A DNA stretch of 64,000 nucleotides from Yponomeuta sedellus (Eukaryota; Arthropoda; Insecta; Lepidoptera; Yponomeutidae). The position numbers and the translations under genes are program-made. Every line of letters begins with the position of its first letter. The first letter of the stretch is position 1. Of this stretch, positions 43,523-54,167 are shown one piece after another. The notes beneath the pieces are model-generated. The model saw nothing but the letters and a program-made list of their open reading frames with translations, did not search any database and was not told the origin of the DNA. The stretch spans positions 20,551,721 to 20,615,720 of the forward strand of contig OW203724.1 of NCBI GenBank assembly GCA_934045075.1, given 5' to 3'.

Positions 43523-44386
43523 AGTTTTAGTTGCTGATGGCTATGGTTGTAAAGTCGGTAAAGTAAGTAATAAGAAGTCTTTTGTATAGAGAATATTTTC
43601 TACGAGCCCTCTGAGGCTACTATCTGCAGTAAAAATATGAAACCGTTGTATTTCCAACAGGACATTGTAAAATCGATTCTATCTTCACTGCAGACCATAA
43701 CACTTAAGGTGCGGATTGCAAAATACCGATAATCATAAATTGAACTTGTATTATTATTACCCCTATGCGGAGTCGATCGATCGACTAACCAAGGTGGCCC
43801 TGGGAGACCGGGATGCCTTGTCTTGGATAGTCGCTTACGGAAGTGGTAGAACAACAATAATAACAGTAACATATGCATAATACAGACATTTGTGTGCATG
43901 TCTGTCTGTGCTTACGAATCTACCACATTGCAAAGTTTTATGTCGATACTTAGCATAGTGTTAGGAATATTTTAGTTGTAGAGACTGGCAACAATCTCAT
44001 GACGTCACCGTTCCTATATAAAGCGTGCGCCGTACGCAGTTACCCCTGTTTTGCTGACTTGTTTTGCTTCGAGTAGGTTCATGGAAAGGTTCGTCGTGGT
44101 TGGTCGCCAGTCTGTTGAGGTTATATTTCGGTTACTTTTGATTTGTGTTCCTTGTAACTAGAGTGCTATGTGCTTTGTAAATTCTTATAAGACCATTTGA
44201 GATAAGATTATTAGAGTGGAGTTTCTTGGCTATCTTCTCCTCCACTACGGCTTCAACCCGAAGGTGGCTCAGAAATTTAACATTGAAATAAATTTCTGAA
44301 AAGGGCATTCATTTTTATTATTTCCACGCCTGATTTAAAAAAATGCTGTTTACTGGCACTAACCCTTCCATTTTCCACATCATCGT
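43523..44386. other. No supported gene
   Basis: The minus frame 43600-43899 is unrecognised. TATATAAAG lies at 44015-44023, and a TATA-like reading is possible, but no downstream gene supports it. Confidence 0.4.
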
Positions 44387-44482
44387 TGATTAGCTGGAAG
44401 AAAGTAGGTAATATCTGGTATTAAGCTCGCCTTTGTACAAATTCGTTTTTAGTGCAATAAAGAATATTCATTCATTCATTCA
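44387..44482 (+). mobile_element. LINE 3' end with (ATTC)n tail
   Basis: AGCTGGAAGAAAGTAGGTAA, ATTAAGCTCGCCTTTGTAC, then GTGCAATAAAGAATATTC(ATTC)3. This is related in layout to the CR1-group 3' end at 17740-17829. Confidence 0.6.
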
Positions 44483-45166
44483 GCTTAGTGAGGTGCCACA
44501 CGGCGGCTATCTGCGCGTTGCGATATGGCTGCGTCGAGTAAGTGGTGACGCCTGTAGTTGTACGTATAAATCTGGCCCTAGAGTCTAATACTTCCATAGT
44601 TTTTCAATATTATCAAATAAGCACGACAATAGTTGACATTGGCCTCAATTTGGTAGTCTATAAAGCAATGGCAGTACAATGTCATTCCAGAGGTATAACC
44701 CGCGCAAATTAAACAGGCATCTCTTGCGAAGAAGATCGGATTGCGAGAAGCGCCGAGTTAAGAAGCACGGGTTAAACCACTGCAAAGCGATTGGTTACTT
44801 GACCACTGATAGTGTGAATGAAACGACCTTAACCGCACTAATATTGTATTATATTGAACAACTGTGCATTTTAAGGACTTGCCTCTTGAACGACATAATC
44901 ACACTATGCGGTGTAATGAATGACGGCGATGCAACGTACGAGGTGAATAGGGAGACGAGGTGGGGAAGAGATCTGGGTTAAAACAACGGAGCGACAGCAT
45001 CAAGTCTTATGAAGCGATCGTAATTCTATCCTACACACTGAGATGTCGGAGATAGCTTCGTTGGTGCAGCGCCGACGCAATGCTCGTCTGGCATTAACGG
45101 CATTGAAATCTTTGCATTGCGACTGCAACGGCAGCGCTGCCGAAACGTCCGTGTGGCAACGCTTAG
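44483..45166. other. No supported gene
   Basis: The plus frame 44679-44981 is open for 100 codons but has no recognised motif and no sign of an exon structure. Confidence 0.4.
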
Positions 45167-45322
45167 GGCCTATATATGAATTGAGAATATCGATAAGTAA
45201 ATAGTTAACTGTAGTGCTGTCTAATCGAATTTCTCAGAAAAGAGCGTGACAGAACGTTACTTAAGTATTTACTATTTATATATTTACGATATTCTCACTT
45301 CAAGAACCGGTTTTTCTAAGCT
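45167..45322. mobile_element. MITE-D copy 2
   Basis: TGAATTGAGAATATCG near the left and CGATATTCTCACTTCAAG at the right are the diverged TIRs. AAGTAAAT / ATTTAC words lie inside. Confidence 0.65.
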
Positions 45323-45384
45323 TAGTACTTACTTCTTTGCAGTAACAATAGTACTTGCTAACCGTGAATGTGTGAATGCTAACA

Positions 45385-45655
45385 CTGTGTGGTGTCGTCC
45401 TAGAGAATAGCACCAACCCAAATTCTTCCCGCAGGTGTCGTAAAAGGCGACTAAGGGACACAAATCGGGGGGTGGGCAGCAGCGCCCCCTGCAGTACAAT
45501 TCCACCGAACTGCGATCCCCAACCCGCATGCCCAGCGTGGAGATTATTGGCATTACCCCCCAATGATGGCACAACCTTGCACTATGGCGCTCATTAGGGG
45601 AGGGCTATGTCCAGCTGTGGACTAATACAGCCTGAAGAAGAAGAGAAGAACCATG
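45385..45655 (+). mobile_element. RTE-tailed non-autonomous repeat
   Basis: It runs from GTGTGGTGTCGTCCTAGAGA through CGTAAAAGGCGACTAAGGGA and CCCGCATGCCCAGCGTGG to the RTE tail (GGGGAGGGCTATGTCCAGC) and GAAGAAGAG. The same body occurs in minus orientation at 52762-53035. The short frames on both strands are by-products. A SINE-C body piece follows at about 45652-45715. Confidence 0.75.
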
Positions 45656-45937
45656 AATGAAAACATCGTGAAGAAATCCGAGGTCTAGTTGACTCCGCAC
45701 GTGCTCACGTTGTTTTTCCTATTCACTAAACCAAATTAAGCTGAGTGGATGGTACCTAGACTGGGCGCGTCTTTTTCATCTAAAAATATGTTAAAGTCAC
45801 TACATAATTTGAGTGGTCACTTTACCTATATCTAGTGTACGTAGGAGTCTCCACTAGCCGATTAGTGGGTTAGCAATTTCCATCTTATTATGTGTTTCTT
45901 TTTTTTTGAGCCGTCTTATTTGTGTTTTTATGTATAT

Positions 45938-46390
45938 CCGATTCAGCCTCATCAGCCGACTGGAGCCAAGTATATCCGATTCAACGTCACCGACTGACTA
46001 AAGCTGAATCCAATTCAGCGTCACCGAACGATTCGAGCCGAGTATATCCAACTTAAAGTGACCTGGCTGGTAACGTGACGTAACTAGAGCTGAATATATC
46101 CAATTCAGCCTCATCGACCGCCTTCAGCCGAGTAAATCCGATTCAACGTCACTGAGTGACTAGAGACATGTGTATCAGATTCAGCGTCACTGACCGACAA
46201 GAGTCATGTGTATCCGATTCAGCGTCACCGACCATCTCGAGCCGAGTATATCCGATTCAGCGTCACCGACCGACTAGAGTCATATGTATCCGATTCAGCG
46301 TCAACTACCATCTCGAGCTGAGTACATCCGATTCAGCGTGACCGACTGACTAGAGCCATGTATATCAGACTCCGCGTCACCGACCCGAGA
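45938..46390. repeat. Minisatellite, unit 38 bp, about 11-12 copies
   Basis: Diverged tandem units of the form GTATATCCGATTCAGCGTCA then CCGACCGACTAGAGCCGA. The frame at 46156-46341 is its translation and is not a gene. No unit is shared with other repeats in the window. Confidence 0.85.
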
Positions 46391-46889
46391 GTGACTGTTC
46401 AGTTTCATTCACAGTTCAATAAAAGTGCGCCAAAAGAAGGATTCCCTTTAACAAAATAGTTATTTTATCCGCATTGCACTACAGCAAAGTCTTAGAGGCG
46501 ACTAGTAATATAGAATGGATAAACTGCTTGAAAATTTTCAACATTCCTTTTATTTTTCAAGAATTTAAACTCTATGCCAGTTATCGGGACCGCTTTAGTT
46601 CCCAGCTGTACCTACTTACATACATGCTCTCCGAGACTATCTTCTTTGTCGATCGGAGAGCAGCTACTAAGGAAAAGTGGCTTTTATTTTATTTTTCGTT
46701 CGCTACATATACTTGCAGTTTTACAACTCTTCTTCTTCGCTTCTAGTCTTGCTTACGCTGACGCGCGACTTTGAAATCACTCGCATACATTTCTCATAAA
46801 ATTCTTTACAGTTTACGGAACGTAACGGATCTATCTATCAAGTTAGACTATGAACAGAACAACCGGGGACCAACGGTAAGCTCTTGCTT

Positions 46890-46962
46890 GTCAATATCAA
46901 CCATTGTCTAAACCAACACCTAATTAGCTTAGGTATTGTTATGGAAAATGGTTGATATTGAC
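46890..46962. repeat. Perfect 16 bp inverted repeat
   Basis: GTCAATATCAACCATT (46890-46905) and AATGGTTGATATTGAC (46947-46962) flank 41 bp. It could be the ends of a very short MITE or a stem-loop. Confidence 0.65.
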
Positions 46963-46998
46963 TTTTAGGTCATTGGAAAAATGTATATTTATATTAGT

Positions 46999-47165
46999 CG
47001 TCGTCAGGCTGTACTAGTCCACTGCTGGACATAGCCCTCCCCTAATGAGTGTCATAGCGCCCTGTCTTCAGCTTGCCGCATCCAGCATCTGCCTGCAGTT
47101 TTTCGAAGATCGTTATCCCACCTAGTCGAAGGGCGTCCTACACTACGTTTGCCGAGTCGCTGTCT
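46999..47165 (-). mobile_element. RTE-type LINE 3' end, minus
   Basis: CGTCGTCAGGCTGTACTAGT, CCACTGCTGGACATAGCCC and CTTCAGCTTGCCGCATCCAG, then CAGTTTTTCG. This is the reverse complement of the RTE C-terminal codons and tail seen intact at 50800-50940. Confidence 0.75.
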
Positions 47166-47207
47166 CCACTATTTTTATTAGTAAATCGTTTAAATATAAA
47201 TAAATGG

Positions 47208-47420
47208 TATTTTCTAAGGTTAACACGAGCTCTAGACATAATTAAAACTATTTTGATACGGATTTTACTCATTTATTACATTTTTACAATTTTCAGACGT
47301 TTCGGCACTTTCAATTAATAATAATCAATATTGTAATCAATTACTAACACCTGAAAAAGTGCCAAAACGTCGGAAAATTGTAAAAATGTAATAAACGAGT
47401 AAACTCCGTATAAAAACAGT
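47208..47420. mobile_element. PLE1 inverted-terminus copy
   Basis: A minus-oriented PLE1 end (from TATTTTCTAAGGTTAACACG to CGTTTCGGCACTTTC) meets a plus-oriented one (ACCTGAAAAAGTGCC to AAACAGTTAAAA) across about 35 bp. Both carry the hairpin/AAACG motif in opposite senses. Confidence 0.75.
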
Positions 47421-48831
47421 TAAAAAAGAAATATTTATATTTGCTTTATTTTCACAACAACTCATGCGGTCCTTTGCTAGTCTCTACGTGTGTTATTTAT
47501 CTAATAATAAGGAGTTCTAATCGTCTATACCTACCACTGTCCCTATGAGAAAAAGTTCAAAATCGCGAAACAAATATCAGTTGTTTGTTCCATACATGTT
47601 AAATGCCGTGGGCGCAGTGAGTAAACTTAATTTAGACAGTTTTTATTATGACTTCCGGCACTCTATAAAGAATTCCTCCTCACACTTTTATAGTGCTTTA
47701 AATTACTTTTATTCGGTTTGCATTTGACTTTTTATGAGACATAAATTTTGTGAACCTGAACCAGCTTGACAGGTTGAAAAATAACAGAAACCTAGTGATT
47801 TAAATTTCCAAAAAGACTGAGGCAAGTTGCCGAGGAAATCCACCCTCATAAGATGCCTTCTACTTCAATGAAATACAAGAGATTGAATGAAATAATGCGA
47901 GCGGCCGCTCTTGGCAAAAAGTGGTCGTTGCCTTATATTAGAAAACTGTAACATTTCACACAAGGCAGAAAATTATGTAAAACTATGACTGTTCCTGTCC
48001 GCTGTAGGATCAATTGGTCTGTTTATAAGTTGGGTAAGTACATAACCAACTTTTTGGCGTGCGCCCTATCACTGAAACTCACTTAAAGCAAAGAAAACAG
48101 TTCCAGCGTCCAAATTTGCGACCTCAGCTCTTGGCCACACTTTTACAGCCGTCGTTTCCAGAAACATCCAAACTTGTTTTAGTCCTCAGCTCAACCAATC
48201 CATTAGGCAGCCAAGTCGCACACGAAGACGCATAGGCCCAAAATTTTTCGACCGGTTTATATCCCCTTACTTAAACTCTTAGCAGAGTTGTAAAATAACT
48301 TTTATACCGGAGAAGGAAAGTTGTGACATAATTCTGAGCGAGTTAAAGGGGAGACGCTCGAGGGCGGGATTTTATGAGGAGCAGAGGAAACTTGTCCGAG
48401 AATCAATAGATCATAATAAATTTAGTCGAGGGCCCGCCCGCCAAGGGTTTATTTTGGATTTATGCCCCGCAAGAAATCTAAGTTGGCAACTAATGCTGCG
48501 AGTTTGCAAGTTGGCGTTAACTATCTCACTCGGATTGTTACTGGGCTGGGAAAGTGGCTGCTCCTTATGGAAAAGTTTATGATTACACTTGTCACTAGTT
48601 AGAGCGGAGTTTGGAAAGATAATTATTGTTAGTGCCGTTCAAAATGTACACAAGCGCTATACGGCATACAAAAAATTCGTGATATACGGCTACAAAAAGC
48701 ACCAAAATAGTAAGAAAAGGAAAGTGCAAAAAGTGATGTTCATAATTATGTTGATACTTTGAGGCTTAAAAACCATAATAGAAAAAAATTAAAAAAAAGC
48801 TTTCTAATATTACAAAAACACAACATGAAAT
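47421..48831. other. No supported gene
   Basis: The short frame 47545-47727 is unrecognised. A more GC-rich part lies near 48340-48480. No repeat was identified. Confidence 0.45.
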
Positions 48832-48957
48832 AACAGGCAGGCAGATGCTGGATGCGGCAAGCTGAAGACAGGGCGCTATGGCACTCATTAAGGGAGGGCT
48901 ATGTCCAACCAGTATAGCCTGATGAATCATCAGGCTATACTGGTTGGACAAAGCCCT
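48832..48957 (+). mobile_element. RTE 3' end with 31 bp palindromic terminus
   Basis: GCAGATGCTGGATGCGGCAA through GGGAGGGCT is the RTE end. The terminal 31 bp (48895-48925) is then repeated in reverse complement (48927-48957) across a single base, with one mismatch. Confidence 0.8.
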
Positions 48958-49589
48958 ATTCATAATCATATCTATCATCACTGAACATAAGATCACATAA
49001 ACTCACGTCTGTATACCGGATGGGTACGAAGATACCAGAGACAGCCAGTGGTCACGATCCTGAGAGATCTCTTTCGCTTCTTTTTTTTATCTTTTCCAAA
49101 TAATTTCTTTGAACTAATGCTTATTCATAGTCTCTAAGAATAGATTTAATTTGGAGATTAGTTTGTGCCTTTTTAAATCGCCATATAAAATTATGTTCGA
49201 AGCAAAACCTTTAACTATATAACGCACTTTCAGCGTGCTACTTCTGATTGACAAACATAAATCTGACTGAAAAACCTATTTACAAGATACATAACCATTT
49301 GAGGGATTTCAAAAAGATACACAACAAACTCAATCGCTGGAAGAGTTGTAAGCAAATACACTATAAAGCAGATAAGGCTTCTTCAGGACACAGCATTATG
49401 CGTCGAATACTGGCTACCCTACTCTCGCACGTAAATTCTTCTGTAAAACACTTCATACTCAAGTATTATTATTACAGTGTTTTTATGGATTGATGGCCGA
49501 TGTCAGGCCAAGTAGATACTTAGCTTCAACTATGAGGCTAATGTACGTAGCAAGCGCTAAGTTAGGTAATTACTTTAGGCACTAGGGTT

Positions 49590-49745
49590 TACTCACGATT
49601 TTTTTTCTTACAATTGGCGAATGGGACTGCTATTATAAACTCACAAATGTACACAACTTAGAAAGCAAGGTCATTGGTACATGCCGGCATTCAACCCACG
49701 ACGTTCCTTATCTGAAGCCGGTATTCTACAGCTCCGAAATTAATG
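49590..49745 (-). mobile_element. SINE-C fragment, minus
   Basis: AGAAAGCAAGGTCATTGGTA then CATGCCGGCATTCAACCCAC is the reverse complement of the head-body junction of SINE-C (B box GGTTGAATGCCGG, degenerate). Confidence 0.6.
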
Positions 49746-50312
49746 CTGAAAATTGGCAGGTAACAGAGGAGATTGACGTGAGAGGGTACAGTCTTATGTA
49801 TAGCGATAAGGCCACCAATTGTACTGAATCTTTGCAAACTTAATAAACATTTTTTTGCTGGTGTACAATAAATAATATTCTTACCATAAATAAAATAAAA
49901 AATAAGTTACACAGCTCGCTCTGTAACTTAATTTGCTTTTAGTTTTTTCACAAAGGCAAAAGTGACTACCCACTGCCACGCTGCCGCAACGTCAGGAATT
50001 AAAGAAATTACGTTTTACCTACTAAATTATCGCGATTAGACCCGTTTTAAATATAACTATGTCACCACAGATCTTCAGTAGAGGCCCACACTCGAGCAAA
50101 TCCAAAGGAAAGTCCGTTTTCAATCCTCCAGTATCGATACATCGATCCCAGTATCGCCCGCAGACCCCTTGCTAATATTGTATATTTGTAAATAATGTGA
50201 GACGAATCCGGCGTTACGATAGTGGTATCCCTATCTGTATTGATAATTTTTCCTACGATGGATAGAGATGCAACCATCATCTTTGTTTGGCACTGAATAT
50301 GTGGCCGAATAT
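49746..50312. other. No supported gene
   Basis: The minus frame 50062-50280 is unrecognised. Confidence 0.45.
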
Positions 50313-50530
50313 GTGTGTGAAACGCTCGCGGCCTAGTCGAACCAAGTAAATGGAATCAATCACTTGAGTTAAGCAACATAGGCGCGGTAAGATAGAGGAT
50401 GGGTGACCGTCCGTTCCGTGCTTCGCAAGGCATATTAATCCGTTGGTGCCGGCTGACATGTAATGGCAGTCGTTAAGCTATGTCAGAGACCTGTGAAGAA
50501 ACCCGTGCCCCAGCAGTGGGGACATGAGGA
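50313..50530 (+). mobile_element. 5S-derived SINE with internal deletion
   Basis: The head (CGCTCGCGGCCTAGTCGAAC, GAGTTAAGCAACATAGGCG, GGATGGGTGACCGTCC) is joined to the last 45 bp (CCGTGCCCCAGCAGTGGGGA). About 130 bp of the middle are missing. The box C-like word is one of the best preserved in the window. Confidence 0.75.
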
Positions 50531-50559
50531 TTTATATCGTATATGTCTGTGAATCGTAT

Positions 50560-50928
50560 ATGGTCCGATAGTTCAAAGTCGCTCAGCGAGCTATGGAGAG
50601 AGTTGTGCTCGGAGTTTCTCTGAAGGATAGGATTTTTAACGAATGCATCCGACAGAGAACCAAAGTTATCGACATAGCTCAGATAATTAGCGAGCTGAAG
50701 TGGCAGTGGGCTAGCCATATCTCGCGAAGAACTGACAACCGTTGGAGTAAACGTGTTCTGGTGTAGAAACCGCGACTCGGCAAACGTAGTGTACGATGTC
50801 CTCCGACCAGATGGGATGACGATATGCGAAAAACTGCCGGCAGATGCTGGATGCGGCAAGCTGAAGACAGGGCACTATGGCGCTCATTAGGGAAGGGCTA
50901 TGTCCAGCAGTGGACTAATGTAGCCTGA
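50560..50928 (+). pseudogene. RTE-clade LINE ORF, C-terminal end
   Basis: The frame reads AQRAMERVVLGVSLKDRIF, then IISELKWQWASHISRRTDNR, and after an in-frame TAG (50764-50766) continues LGKRSVRCPPTRWDDDMRK, then KTAGRCWMRQAEDRALWRSL and VQQWTNVA to TGA at 50926-50928. This is the C-terminal region of an RTE/BovB-like reverse transcriptase; the catalytic domain is absent. The nucleotide tail after the stop (GAAGAAGAAGAAT) shows that the many CAGCAGTGG fragments in the window come from this family. The minus frame 50473-50859 is a shadow. Confidence 0.85.
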
Positions 50929-51504
50929 AGAAGAAGAATAAGATGTGTGTGAATGGCGAGTGAGGTTGGCATGATGGGAAAAAGGCCCAGCAGTGGGCAG
51001 AGGTGGGCTGATGACGATGATGACGTGGTGGGAGGCGAATCTCAGCATATACCTGCTATTATATACAGAGATTAAGTTAAATAATTTTCCCCGAGCAATT
51101 TTCGGTAAAATCAGGGTAACTAATTTAGGAATTCCTCGAAAGCGAATAAGGAAAGGATTTTTGGGTTCAGAATAGCTTCGGACGGTAGCCGGGTGTAAAT
51201 TGAAATACAAAATATACGCCCGATTAAATCGGAGTTGCGTCTTTTAAACACCTACCCATACCTTTATGTTTTGACTGTGAAAATGTAGCATTGCTGTGTC
51301 AGTTTCTTCTCCAAATAATTTGTTTTTCTAAAATTTATAACTCTGGCCATCCACAGGGGGAATGTTGCCAGCATTCTGGGCTCCCTGGCGAGGGACACCG
51401 ACCTGGGGCAAGTGTTTTAGTTGTGAATGATAGGTATTTATTTTTATCAGTTTATGTTAATTAGCTTTAAGTTTAGTTATTAATTTAGTATTACTTTATA
51501 TTAA

Positions 51505-51663
51505 GTTACCAAACGCGACCAGTTAAAGGCTCGCCCACCTGCTGCCCTAACATACAACTATGAGAACGGCATTCTCACGTGCCCTCAGTGTGCACGGAGT
51601 TTCGCCGCGAAGATAGGCTACATAAGCCATCTTCGAGCGCACCAGCGCCACATATCTGATTAG
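51505..51663 (+). pseudogene. LINE-type C-terminal C2H2 zinc finger fragment
   Basis: The frame from 51505 to TAG at 51661-51663 ends with [20 protein letters not shown] and then SHLRAHQRH: a C-x2-C-x12-H-x3-H finger with the IG..SHLR core. This finger is typical of the extreme C-terminus of several arthropod LINE polyproteins. There is no ATG and no upstream RT, so it is a truncated copy. A single host zinc finger exon is possible but less likely. Confidence 0.6.
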
Positions 51664-51799
51664 GGGTCAAAGTGGTCGCCATGGCCGAAATCGGTCGGAT
51701 CAATCATATTAATTTGTATTCCATAATAAATGAATATCAGTACATAAACAACTGTTTTGACAATTATAATTTGACGTTAATTAGTTACGAGTTAGTGAA

Positions 51800-51995
51800 G
51801 CTACAGTAGAAATACCACTCGCTATATGTGAAGGAAAACATCGTGAGGAAACCTAAGTGTCTGAGGTATTCAAATACCCCAGCGCTTGAAATTGCCAATA
51901 CGCGGTAAGCTCGTATAGTAATGAAGCCCATTCTCTCTCTTTCTCTAATAGAAGGCCTGTGCAATGCAGTGGGACGTTGATAGGCTACAAAAAAA
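51800..51995 (+). mobile_element. SINE-C copy, 3' part
   Basis: GTGAAGGAAAACATCGTGAG, CTTGAAATTGCCAATACGCG, a CTCTCTCTTTCTC tract and GCAATGCAGTGGGACG match the SINE-C body and end. Confidence 0.65.
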
Positions 51996-52032
51996 AATAG
52001 ACACAGTTTTTGTTACACAGTAAATATACTGT

Positions 52033-52330
52033 CTAGTTTCTTCTTCTTCTTCAGGCTATATAATGTAGTCCACTGCTGGACATGGCCCTCCCGTAATGAG
52101 TGCCATAGCGCCCTGTCTTCAGCTTGCCGCATCCAGCATCTGCCGGCAGTTTTTCGCAGATCGCCATCCCCCCTGGTCGGAGGGCGTCCTACACTACCCC
52201 CCTTATTCATAATAGTCTGCTAACTTAAAGCATTGCTAACTCTCGCTCTCTCTTATTCTATTGACCTAAGTCAGAATGAAAAAGAACACTCTCTAGCAGC
52301 TGTTTTAAGTTAGCGGACCGGGGGTACGTT
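52033..52330 (-). mobile_element. RTE-type LINE 3' end, minus, split by a MITE
   Basis: From CTTCTTCTTCAGGCTATATA through CATCTGCCGGCAGTTTTTCG to GGGCGTCCTACACTA, where a MITE interrupts. The continuation TACGTTT lies at 52325, as in the uninterrupted copy near 47150. Confidence 0.75.
52195..52326. mobile_element. MITE with TA target, inside RTE tail
   Basis: TA is duplicated at both borders. The ends CCCCCTTATTCATAATAGTC and the reverse complement of GGACCGGGGG share CCCCC, and the inner GCTAACTTAAA/TTTAAGTTAGC pair is exact. About 130 bp, non-coding. The TA target suggests a Tc1/mariner-type transposase. Confidence 0.7.
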
Positions 52331-52365
52331 TATAAAAACAAAATTACTTAAAACACTCCAAGAAC

Positions 52366-52424
52366 CTGCGATGCAGGAAGAGACCCGTGCCCCACCAGTG
52401 GGGACATACTAGGGTTATAATTAT
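52366..52424 (+). mobile_element. 5S-derived SINE, terminal fragment
   Basis: CCTGCGATGCAGGAAGAGAC through CAGTGGGGACATACTAGGG. Confidence 0.65.
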
Positions 52425-52535
52425 TATTTTAATTCTTTATTGCACTAATTACATGAGTAAGTTTACAAGGGCGTGCTTAATGCAAGAAGCATTCTCTTCC
52501 AGCAAACCTTTGGTGTCAACCCTCACCAATCGATA
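52425..52535 (-). mobile_element. CR1-group LINE 3' end, minus
   Basis: TTAATTCTTTATTGCACTAA and TTAATGCAAGAAGCATTCTC, then CCAGCAAACC, are the reverse complement of the 3' UTR end of the element at 13071-17829 (AATAAAGTATTAA; GACTGGTAGAAAATGC). It is a 5'-truncated sister copy. Confidence 0.65.
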
Positions 52536-52761
52536 CTCCATAAACGCTCACTAAAATTGTCTGTGGGAGTGATTTTTACAAGGAAAAGACGTAACTAAAG
52601 AATAATTAAACGGTACTATGAGTGTATTAGTGGAATCGTATTTTTATTAGGCCGATAATATTTGAGTGACTTAGTTTAAGTATTTTTTTTTAAGTTAGAC
52701 ATTACACTTGACCCCAATGACGCCTGATGGTAAGCGAAGACAGGGTATACGATGTTACGTC

Positions 52762-53035
52762 TTCTTCTTCTTATTCAGACTATATTAGCCCACTGCTGGA
52801 CATAGCCCTCCCCTAATGAGCGCCATAGCGCAAGGTTGTGCCATCATTGGGGGTAGTGCCCATAATCCCCACGCTGGGCATGCGGATTGGGGATCGCAGT
52901 TTGGTGGAATTGTACTGCAGGGGGCGCTGCTGCCCACCTCCCGTTTTGTGCCCCTTAGTCGCCTTTTACGACACCCGCGGGAAGATTTGGGTAGGTGCTA
53001 TTCTCTAGGCCGACACCACACAGCATATGATGTTA
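52762..53035 (-). mobile_element. RTE-tailed non-autonomous repeat, minus
   Basis: Mirror of 45385-45655: CTTCTTCTTATTCAGACTAT, CCACGCTGGGCATGCGGATT, CGCCTTTTACGACACCCGCG and GGTGCTATTCTCTAGGCCGA. The plus frame 52816-53181 is a by-product. Confidence 0.75.
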
Positions 53036-53191
53036 CGTACTTACCTGTTAAATGCCGGTTGACTCTACTTTTAAAGACCAGGAAGTATATGTCTTCGGAA
53101 AGACAGACGACAGACAATTGCAGGGTTGAAACGCGAAATAGCCCGAAAGTTTTACATGTAAATATATTTTTAGTTAGTTGATATAATACAT

Positions 53192-53333
53192 AGGGCCGGT
53201 TTCTGAATTGAGAATTTTACTAAGTAAATACTTAAGTAACTTTCCGTATCGCTCTTTGGTGAGAAATTCAAATAGACAGCACTACAGTTAAGTATTTACT
53301 TAAGAAAATTCTCAATTTAAAAACTGCCCCTAA
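53192..53333. mobile_element. MITE-D copy 3
   Basis: The left TAGGGCCGGTTTCTGAATTG and the right CAATTTAAAAACTGCCCCTA are TIRs, bordered by TA. AAGTAAATACTTAAGTAAC and its inverse lie inside. This is the best preserved of the three copies. Confidence 0.75.
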
Positions 53334-53346
53334 GACTATTTATTTA

Positions 53347-53744
53347 TACTATTTTTATTTCACTAACCCGTGCTAAGAACAATTTTAAAAACCTATTTAG
53401 AGGCTAAAAATTCCACCCATGCCGGGATTTGACCCCGCTACCTCTGGCTATCCGTGCCAGCGCTCTATCAGTGAAATTTCGAACCTCTTTACACTATTCT
53501 CTGTATTACGTACAGGCAGCGACATCTGGCTGAAGTAGATTGCATCACTTACAGCCCCGACTACCTACTTTGCAGTGAGGTTTTAACATCGGAATGATAT
53601 CGCTGTACCCACATGATTATACTATTTTTATTTTTAATGCACTAACCCGTGCCAATTACAATGACAATTTTAAAAACCTATTTAGAGGCAAAAATTCCAC
53701 CCATGCCGGGATTCGAACCCGCGACCTCTGGCTATCCGTGCCAG
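53347..53744 (-). mobile_element. SINE-A dimer flanked by a single 11 bp TSD
   Basis: Two minus-oriented tRNA-like heads with tails, about 295 bp apart, are separated by the same spacer as in the 9903 copy. The TSD CTATTTATTTA lies at 53336-53346 and 53745-53755. Frames 53594-53782 and 53649-53924 are by-products. Confidence 0.9.
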
Positions 53745-53768
53745 CTATTTATTTACTACGAATTTTTG

Positions 53769-53803
53769 AGGTACCCCTGTGAGAGTACTCGCAGGGGTAC
53801 CTC
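53769..53803. repeat. 12 bp inverted repeat at a SINE insertion site
   Basis: GAGGTACCCCTG (53769-53780) and CAGGGGTACCTC (53792-53803) pair perfectly. The right arm is also the TSD of the SINE-C insertion that follows. Confidence 0.75.
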
Positions 53804-53805
53804 AA

Positions 53806-54155
<350 letters not shown>

Positions 54156-54167
54156 GGGGTACCTCAA

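Noticed and set aside
44015..44023. A TATA box promoter (TATATAAAG)
   Set aside because: No downstream gene or other core promoter element supports it in this AT-rich DNA.
45938..46390. A CRISPR-like array
   Set aside because: The units are contiguous and diverged with no unique spacers, and the context is a eukaryotic repeat region.
50473..50859. A 128-residue minus-strand frame
   Set aside because: It is the antisense shadow of the RTE C-terminal coding sequence on the plus strand.
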